Source of the DNA: Lottia gigantea
Taxonomy: Eukaryota; Mollusca; Gastropoda; Lottiidae
Assembly (NCBI RefSeq): GCF_000327385.1
Contig: NW_008707002.1
Span: 121,729 to 185,728, forward strand
DNA: 64,000 nucleotides
Direction of reading: 5' to 3'
Part shown: positions 52,901-61,900 of the stretch, piece by piece
Numbering within the stretch: position 1 is the first letter of the stretch
Layout: every line of letters begins with the position of its first letter
The notes under the pieces: model-generated
Databases searched by the model: none
What the model was told of the DNA's origin: nothing
What the model saw: the letters and a program-made list of their open reading frames with translations, nothing else
Translations under genes and position numbers: made by a program

Positions 52901-55900
52901 TTTAATCAGTTTTTAACTCTAAAATAAATAAATAATCACCAGTTTTTTCCGTTAGTTATCAAAGCTTAGATTAAATTCAATCTTTATTGCTCTCATAATT
53001 TAATATTTTTGAATCGTTTCAAATCTTTTGATAATTTTTTATAAAGTTGTTTATCTTATCAAGGAATATTATGATTTATTACAGGGATATATTTTAATCT
53101 TTTTTCAGATATCAAATCAAATTTTCCTTTTTTTTTTTAAATCTTTAAGTAGATAATTTGGACCTTGATATTTCTCAATGGCTCACTTAAAAAACAAATA
53201 AACTTGATTTAAACATGAAATGACAGCCTTACTCTTCTACAGCACCAAATATACAGCTTCCATAGCCAACTACAATGATAGTTCAACCTTGCTGTCCTTT
53301 GATGGATTCTGTTTTTGAATTATTGTTTTGTTATATTCTACCCAAGAATCATATGAGGTCTTCATTTTCTACATTTCTATATTATAATTTGGCTGATCAT
53401 CTTTGGCCCAATCAGGTACAGAAAAGTTGGGTGTAAAACTCCATTGAATTTTATAATCTGATTAAGTTTACAGCTTCCAAGAACAACTTCTGATCTCTGG
53501 TTCATAATTTCCGAACCATCCTGAACCTTGAGTTCAATACATCATATTATTATGACAAATGAAACTTGAGTTGAACACGAGTTATAATTGTCTTACAACT
53601 AAACTCGACTTAAACCATGACTTAATTTCAATAAATCATTATTCTTCACACAAATACACAAAAACATCTTAAATACCCTTGTCAAAATCATATCAATTTA
53701 TGATCAAATCCTGGAGAATTTATTAAAGATTATAGCCAAGTCATCATAAATAAATTCTCAGGGTTTTGTTCACTAATATGGCAGAAAGACTGAGATGGTT
53801 GTGTTTCTAAGACAAGGTGAATATCAAGTCAGAATCAAGTTATAAATTTATTAGAGTTATATCTCAAGATATCAAATGTTACATTCAGATATCATAACTT
53901 CATAACTTCATAACTTTATTTGTCTTTTTGAAATATTAAAAATTATTTTTATGTTAAGGTCTATTTGAATTTTTTTATAATACTTTATTTAGTGCCTTTT
54001 TTTCAAAATTCTATATTTAAGCTTAAGCATCCTGGGTCTGTTTTGTTTTATTTATCTTGATCTTGGCTTGTGTTGAATAAGATATTTAAGACATTACTTT
54101 ACTGAGGCAGTTATTATTTAGACAGTGCATGTTTACACTTCTAGAACACCTGATACCACCTCTGTGACTGATTTTATAGATCCAACTCAACTTACTGTAC
54201 TACCGACAGTCTTTAGAAATATTCGAAGTAAATTTTGAAAACGTTGAAAGACTTCAAAAAGTGTTTAAAGACTCTAATGTGAAAAAATGTTGACTTATTC
54301 TGAGTACATAGAATATTATTTCATTTCAATATTAAAATTATAATATTATTTTTAAACTTCAAAGCTTGGGAGATTATAGAAAATTTCAATATTAGTTTAT
54401 TAAACATATACTTAGATATATAGAATCAGAATATTAATATTGCCCTGCTATATCATGGTATATGGGTTATAATACATTATACACTTATTCAGTAAACTTA
54501 TAGCTAAAAGACTCTCTGGTATTAGCTATGTGGACTTTCCAAAACTCTCTTGACCAATGCTATCTTGATGATATAATGGTATGAAGTTCAACTAAAAATG
54601 ATAATATACAATAAAATAATAGCCAGGTGGACACTCCAAAATTGAATCGAAGTTGGATACCTCAATCACAGAATGATATTAAGTGCTCATAATTTGTCCT
54701 AGATCTGATCTATATCAAGTGATTGAAATCTCTAAAATCAAATGACAGATGAGAAAATGACAAATTGTAATAAATTGTATATATTTATCAGATAGAAGAT
54801 TAAAATGAAGGTAACTATTTAATTCTAGTGTTGAAAGTGAGATATACTTTACAGATTTCAATCAGTTTTAAACTCTGACTAAAGATTTAGTATTGAATAT
54901 TGTATAATACTGTATCACTTCTTATTACCTAGTATCTTTAATTATTGGTTTAATTTAAATACAGGGCCAGCCCCTTTACTTCCCACCCCTCATTTTCTAC
55001 CCCTAATTATTAACAATTTGATTGAAATGGGGCAAGATGATGTCATTTCACACAGGAAATAGAGGCACTACCTTATTATTATCCCCCATTTCTCCCATTA
55101 GTTAATATAATAGTATATAGCCTGAGGGTGGGGGCTGTACCCTGGGGGTGCTCTATAAGGGTTGTTAATACAAGACAATGATACTATAGGTCTAAATCTA
55201 TACATTTCTATAGGTATTGTTATCTAACTCTTAATAACCATTTAACTTCAAAAAAATCCATTTTAGGGAACAAAAAACGTTCCTTTTAAACATTACATAA
55301 TTCTATTTTCTATTCTTACATCAATTAAAGGATTTTAAACCACAAAGGAACAAAAAAACTTTTAAATCAAGAATTGAATTTTTAAAAGTCTGGATATACA
55401 AAGAATAACAAATATAGACTTAAATTTGTATTATAATTTGATTTGTTTGAAGGACTGGATGAGGTGGACACAAAGTAAAAGTAGAACAATTAAAACAGAA
55501 ATGGTAACCTAAAACCCTGAACATTTTAAAAATAATTAAAATTCAACCTTTGATAAAAAATCTACTAGCCAGATTAATTAAATATTTAAAAAGATGAAAT
55601 TTAAAACTGAGATTTCAGAATAAAGTCAAGAAAGTTACTGGTCTTGTTAGAAAGTCACCAAAACAAAGCCTACATCAGTTCAAATGACCTTAACAAATTC
55701 ACAATCCAACACACAAACAATATATGACAACTAATGGCTATTTAATCATTGTTTTAGTACAGACATTCCCTTGAAATACCCCAAAATATTTGAGTTTCTG
55801 GAATACCCAAACACAATACAAGAGACCTGCCAATTCAAAAACATCTGAGATAGTTTAATTCTCAATCCTTCACAGATTGATAGACATATTAATTTACAAT

Positions 55901-58900
55901 TAATTACCATCTTCTAATTACAATATCAATTAATTCATTTCATCTTTAAAACTGGGCAATAATTAAAATACAGAAACACAATCTGTATCTTCTAGATCAA
56001 AGAAGTTTAACTGTATTACTTTGTATTTCATTGTATGATATTGTATTACTGTGTTATAACATTGTATTATATTTATATCAAACTATAGTCAATAACCAGA
56101 GATCAGAGACCAGAGATCAGAGACCAGAGACCATCTACAGAGTTCAATATCTATCAAATACTTTAATATTAAATACATCTACCACTTCCAGATCATTAAA
56201 ATTTTGGTTTGAAATGTTGAAGAACGATAATTCAAAAATCAAATTAACATTAATATTACATTAAGTATTCAATAAAATCTCAATATTTTTTATTTCCAAG
56301 TTGAGATATAAAGGGAAGAGTGAATCAATGTGTTTACTTACTGTAATATCTACCCATGCTGCTAGTCTGTCTATCTGCCTGTATATATCTATCTGTCTAT
56401 CAGGGGATAATGAAACCAGGGTTGTAGATAATGGATATTTGACAGGAGATTATTTATAACACTGATAGATAGCCTCAATATCTGTCACTCAATTCATATA
56501 AATATCTCTAGGTGACAGGGATTGCTTACTTCTCTAATTGACACTTCCAGAATTTTAACAGATATTGCTCCTTCTCCAGTAATAGCTGACCAATGTTTCC
56601 ATTAATTTGACAGTAACAATGGTGGCTTAATATTTTAATATATAATACTTCTGAATCAATGATGTCTTTAATATTCTTGACAGGTATTGCTGACTCTTGT
56701 AGCTCTGTCTTTATACCTCTGACAGGATTGCCAGCTAATTTTTGAAGTTTCAGTCATCAGTTACTTTGAAACTCCTACATAAACAGTGTTTTACTTTCAC
56801 TTTGTTACAATCATCACTCATCCCTTGACAACATCCAACACTTATCAGGTACCATTGATTCCTTTTAAAAACTCAAATTCCAGTCTAAAGAATCCTAACT
56901 GTCAACTGGTCCATACACAATCAAATTAATAAAACTTTTAACTCATCTCTAAAATATAACTTAATCTTATTATACTATTGTCAGACTAAAATCTCAAAAC
57001 CCAATCAAAATTTAATATATCTGTCCCCCTCAGGCCTTGTCCTGTACCCCCAGGCTCTGACTAAACTAAGTCAGAAAATTAAAAAAAAAAACATATGAGC
57101 TTAAGGCAAGAATAAAACTGTCTAGTTTGTCAAATCTAATATCTACAGTCTAACATCTTTTTACAAGTTATTAATCCTTTATTATATTAATACTTCATCC
57201 TAATTAATACTTCATCCTCATTAATACTTCATCCTAATTAATATAAGATGCTTAATTAACCAGAAGACAAACGAGTCATCTTCAGATATTATATTACAAC
57301 TTCTTCATCCCCCATCACAGACTCAAATCATCTCAAATAAAAACCCATCAAAAAAATGTCAAAAAGAATGAAAAATGAGGTTTGACAGTGTCTGAATGCT
57401 GGAGAAGGTAATTAGAGGATTAATTAAGTAAAATCATTAATTAGGATTGATTGACAATGTCATTTAGATATACAATATTATTAATAATAGAATCAATTTG
57501 ATGGTGGTTTGGTTAAACTCTTGGCTACTAGTTTCTTAGTTTTATAATTCTGTTTTATTTATCACGAGTCTCAAAACCCAATATTCCTAGTTTCTACACA
57601 TCACAAGACTGACCACCAAATACACCACTTTTATCAAGTATATCCAATAGGGTTTTAATTATAGTACCTCGGTCCCAAGTCCAAATTGACATCTTACATC
57701 ATAAAAGTTGTTTGAGCAATTCTAGCGAATTATAATCTAATTTCACTGTTAAAGACAACTATAAAACTTGACCTTGTTCTAAAATATAAACTGTGAACCC
57801 CCTACCAGGTCGGTCGATAGTTGTAAATAATATAATTTATAGACAGTTTGTTATTCCCAGTCTGTAGAGTTGCAGGAACCGTCAGCTCGGAATTAGGGTT
57901 TATCATCTTATTTTTCCTTAATTAGCTATGAAATTGTACTGACTATTTGAAATATTTTGATTGTTGTTGGAGGTTGATTTGAACTAGAATAGATTTATAA
58001 CCTTCATCAATTATTAAAGGACTTGGAATCTCTATTCCAGGCAGTCTCAGACTTCTTAGACTTGTCTATATATTACGGTGCCATGATTCTAGTTCTAGTT
58101 AAATCAAGTTATTATGTAGACGATATCCTGGTTTATTTAAAACTTACTGCTGAAATAATCTGAATGTTTATATTGAGAATGGTAACAGTGAACTAAACAA
58201 TAGGCTAATCAGGAATTTTTTACCAAATAATATAATTCAAAATAAACTCTCAGAATTAAACATTTAAACTTGCAACTTAGTGACACAATTGAAACCAAAT
58301 AATAGATATAAAGATAGTTACTAAACAATAAGATAAATCATAAATTTTATACCATATTATATATCAGAATATAACCCTACAAGTTGAATTAATTATAACG
58401 TAATGTATTTTAATTTCCAATATTTAAATTCATACAATGTTTAATAAAATATTACTTATATAAATTACAATACAGTTATATATTGTATTTATCTTATAAT
58501 ATACAACTTAGAGTAATATATTGTATTTATCTTATAATATACAACTTAGAGTAATATATTGTATTTATCTTATAATATACAACTTAGAGTAATATATTGT
58601 ATTTATCTTATAATATACAACTTAGAGTAATATATTGTATTTATCTTATAATATACAACTTAGAGTAATATATTGTATTTATCTTATAATATACAACTTA
58701 GAGTAATATATTGTATTTATCTTATAATATACAACTTAGAGTAATATATTGTATTTATCTTATAATATACAACTTAGAGTAATATATTGTATTTATCTTA
58801 TAATATACAACTTAGAGTAATATATTGTATTTATCTTATAATATACAACTTAGAGTAATATATTGTATTTATCTTATAATATACAACTTAGAGTAATATA

Positions 58901-61900
58901 TTGTATTTATCTTATAATATACAACTTAGAGTAATATATTGTATTTATCTTATAATATACAACTTAGAGTAATATATTGTATTTATCTTATAATATACAA
59001 CTTAGAGTAATATATAAAGTTCTATTGTAACACGAAGTATGATATTAAAGATAGAACAATGTTCTACAATGTATTAAAATTTAACTTGTTAGTTATTTTT
59101 TCATTTCACTAGAAAATCATATCAATATTATTTCAGACTAATATTAATAGAAGCAAGTTATCATCCGTTAGACCTATTCGATAAACTGTTAAAACTCTTT
59201 CGGTTAGGTTTTTTTTAAAACTAGCAATATTTTATTTGTAAATGCATGGTCAGTAGTACCAACAAAGTACCACAATGAGAAACAAAGTACCACAATGTTA
59301 AAGAAAGTACCACAATGTTAAAGAAAGTACCACAATGTTAAAGAAAGTACCACAATGTGAAACAAAGTACCACAATGTGAAAGAAAGTTTATGCCTATCT
59401 TTATCTATCTATCTCTGGTCAGTCCAGATGGTTTATGTTATTTTAGAATATGTTAAATATCGTCCAGTCTCTGTCTTTATAAATAAACACCCCTCATCTC
59501 TTCTAGAGTTAATATATTAATACATATATCTTAATATCTGATAGAAAACTCCTTGGTGATTCCATCCCACAAAAACAACAAATTCTTGCCTGGAATTTAA
59601 GCAGGAAATGATACCACTAATTGCGTTTTTCAACTCAAAGCAAGAAATATTTTATGATATTCGAAATAATTCGTAAAGAAAAGTTGGACTGATTTGACTC
59701 GATCTGAACATCATTTTATCATTGTGTGAAACTGTTCAGGACAAAACGAGACGAGTAGAGTACCAGACCGACCAGAATTCAGACCTCGACATTAATTAGT
59801 TAATCTGGTTCCATAGTTCTATATTCAACCTGCTTCTAATATATGTCATTTAAAACAAACAGATACAAAACTTTCTTCAAAACTGACATTCACTATAGCT
59901 AGGATCGGACATCGAAATAAAGGTATCAAGAAAAGCAGAGACCGGAGAAAAACAACAACTTCATGATAGTAAAAATAATAAAGATAAGTTAACTATATTG
60001 TTAGCTTGTATCGTTAAAATGACTCAAGGAACTGAATGGAATCCAGGTAACAACACAAACACTGAAAGTTTTCTCCATATTTTACAATAATATGGTAATA
60101 GTAATTCTCAGAAAGCATCTTGCTTATAACTCTAACCTATATTCATAGACTCGCAGGTAATCAATGAAACCGTAGATCAAAAAAAAAAAAAACAACGTTT
60201 CTGAACTATTATAAAGTAAGAAGAGTCTAGACCTAGCTAGTATAAACGATTTTTTGTCACCAAAATTTTAATCCATTGTCAAAAAACAAAAAAACAGTTT
60301 TTCAAGAAAAAAATGTGAAGTCATCAATTATTGTTTCAAGGGTATGATTTCTATCTATTGTTGTCAGCTTTTTAAAATTATTTTATCATCTTTTCCGATA
60401 ATTCAAGATAATTTTAGCTCGGGTAACAATAGCAAGACGTCAGGTTTTAATAAAGAGAAGACAAACGACGCCCGACCATTTTCTCTTGATTCTGAGTACA
60501 AGAGAAAGATTCTTTCATCGCCAAGCAATTAACCCTTACTTTCAGTAGCACAAAAAACAATTAAATATTGTTCAAAAGTGTGAACGCCACAAAAGAAGGG
60601 TGTAATTTTTAATAATCCTCTTTTAACCTCCTAATCCGTGTAATCTCGTTTTTTAAAATCTAGATTACAATCTAATAGAATTTCTATTGTTTTATTTCAT
60701 TGATATCATTTTAGTAAAACTTTTAAACTTTTTATTTGACAGAATCTAACCCAGATCTTTCACACTTAATATCTGAAATCTTATTTCATCATATTAAAAT
60801 CGTTTGAATCTTATGTTGTTTTAAATAGAGTAAAATAGGATATAAATAATGCACAAAACATACAAAAATAATATTCAATCCATCATATAAAATACATGAA
60901 ATAATGAAATCTTTCTTAATTATAACTTAACAGTGTAAGAATTAAATCATAACGCTTCTTATATCATAACGTCTTGAAGATAGTAGAATAGCCAAGTCTT
61001 TCTTAGATTTCACTTCATAGAACTTTAACAAATGAATTTATCAGGTTTAAAAACTGATACTTTTACATCATCGTACTTGTATTGTTATCCACCTACAAAA
61101 CTTATTAAAAGTAAATGAGTTAGGTGTAAAATCCATTTTCTGCACTTCAAAATGTCTTCACGATACAGAGCATTAGTCATTCTTACCCACAAACAAACAA
61201 TAGAATTTATTCAAGTTGTTCTCGGGGGTCAATTTCTCAACAACTGGCTCCTAATTTTCTCAAAAAATGGTAAAATTTCGTATATATAATTGTAAATAGT
61301 GAAGTATAAATTGATGGTTGATTATATGATATATGATATAGGTTTATAGAAAAGTTTTACAATATTAACTCTCATATTTCATGTCCCTTAAAAACCTCTA
61401 TTCATTACAACTCTTCATTGCGTGATTCATGTCTAATTTTAACGGCTTTAAATTGGACCCCTTATAATCCCCGGGGTCACAGTAGACCCCCAAAACACCC
61501 CTTTCTTTACCGTTTGTATCATAAAACAGAATTTGACTCTCGTCTTCAGAAACACTCGAATATCTAACTCGTTTTAAACGTCTGGGTTTAAACTGAGTAA
61601 AATAACAAAATGTGCAAGATTCAAAACTTTTACAAAACAAGATCAATTAACTAAAATCAATCACTTGTGATACAAATAACACCATCAATCTAAACGGATC
61701 GAACATCAATAATATTGATTTGAATTCGATTAGAAGATTTCAGATTCACCAAAAACCTCAAATGAGACATCTAAATATTAAAAACTCGAACGGCAAGAAA
61801 CGAAACCGCTGATTACAGAAAGTTAACAAACACTTGAAAAAAGAATTGGACAAAAGAGCGTAAAACGACAGTAAAAACGATATAATAACGTTTAGGATTG

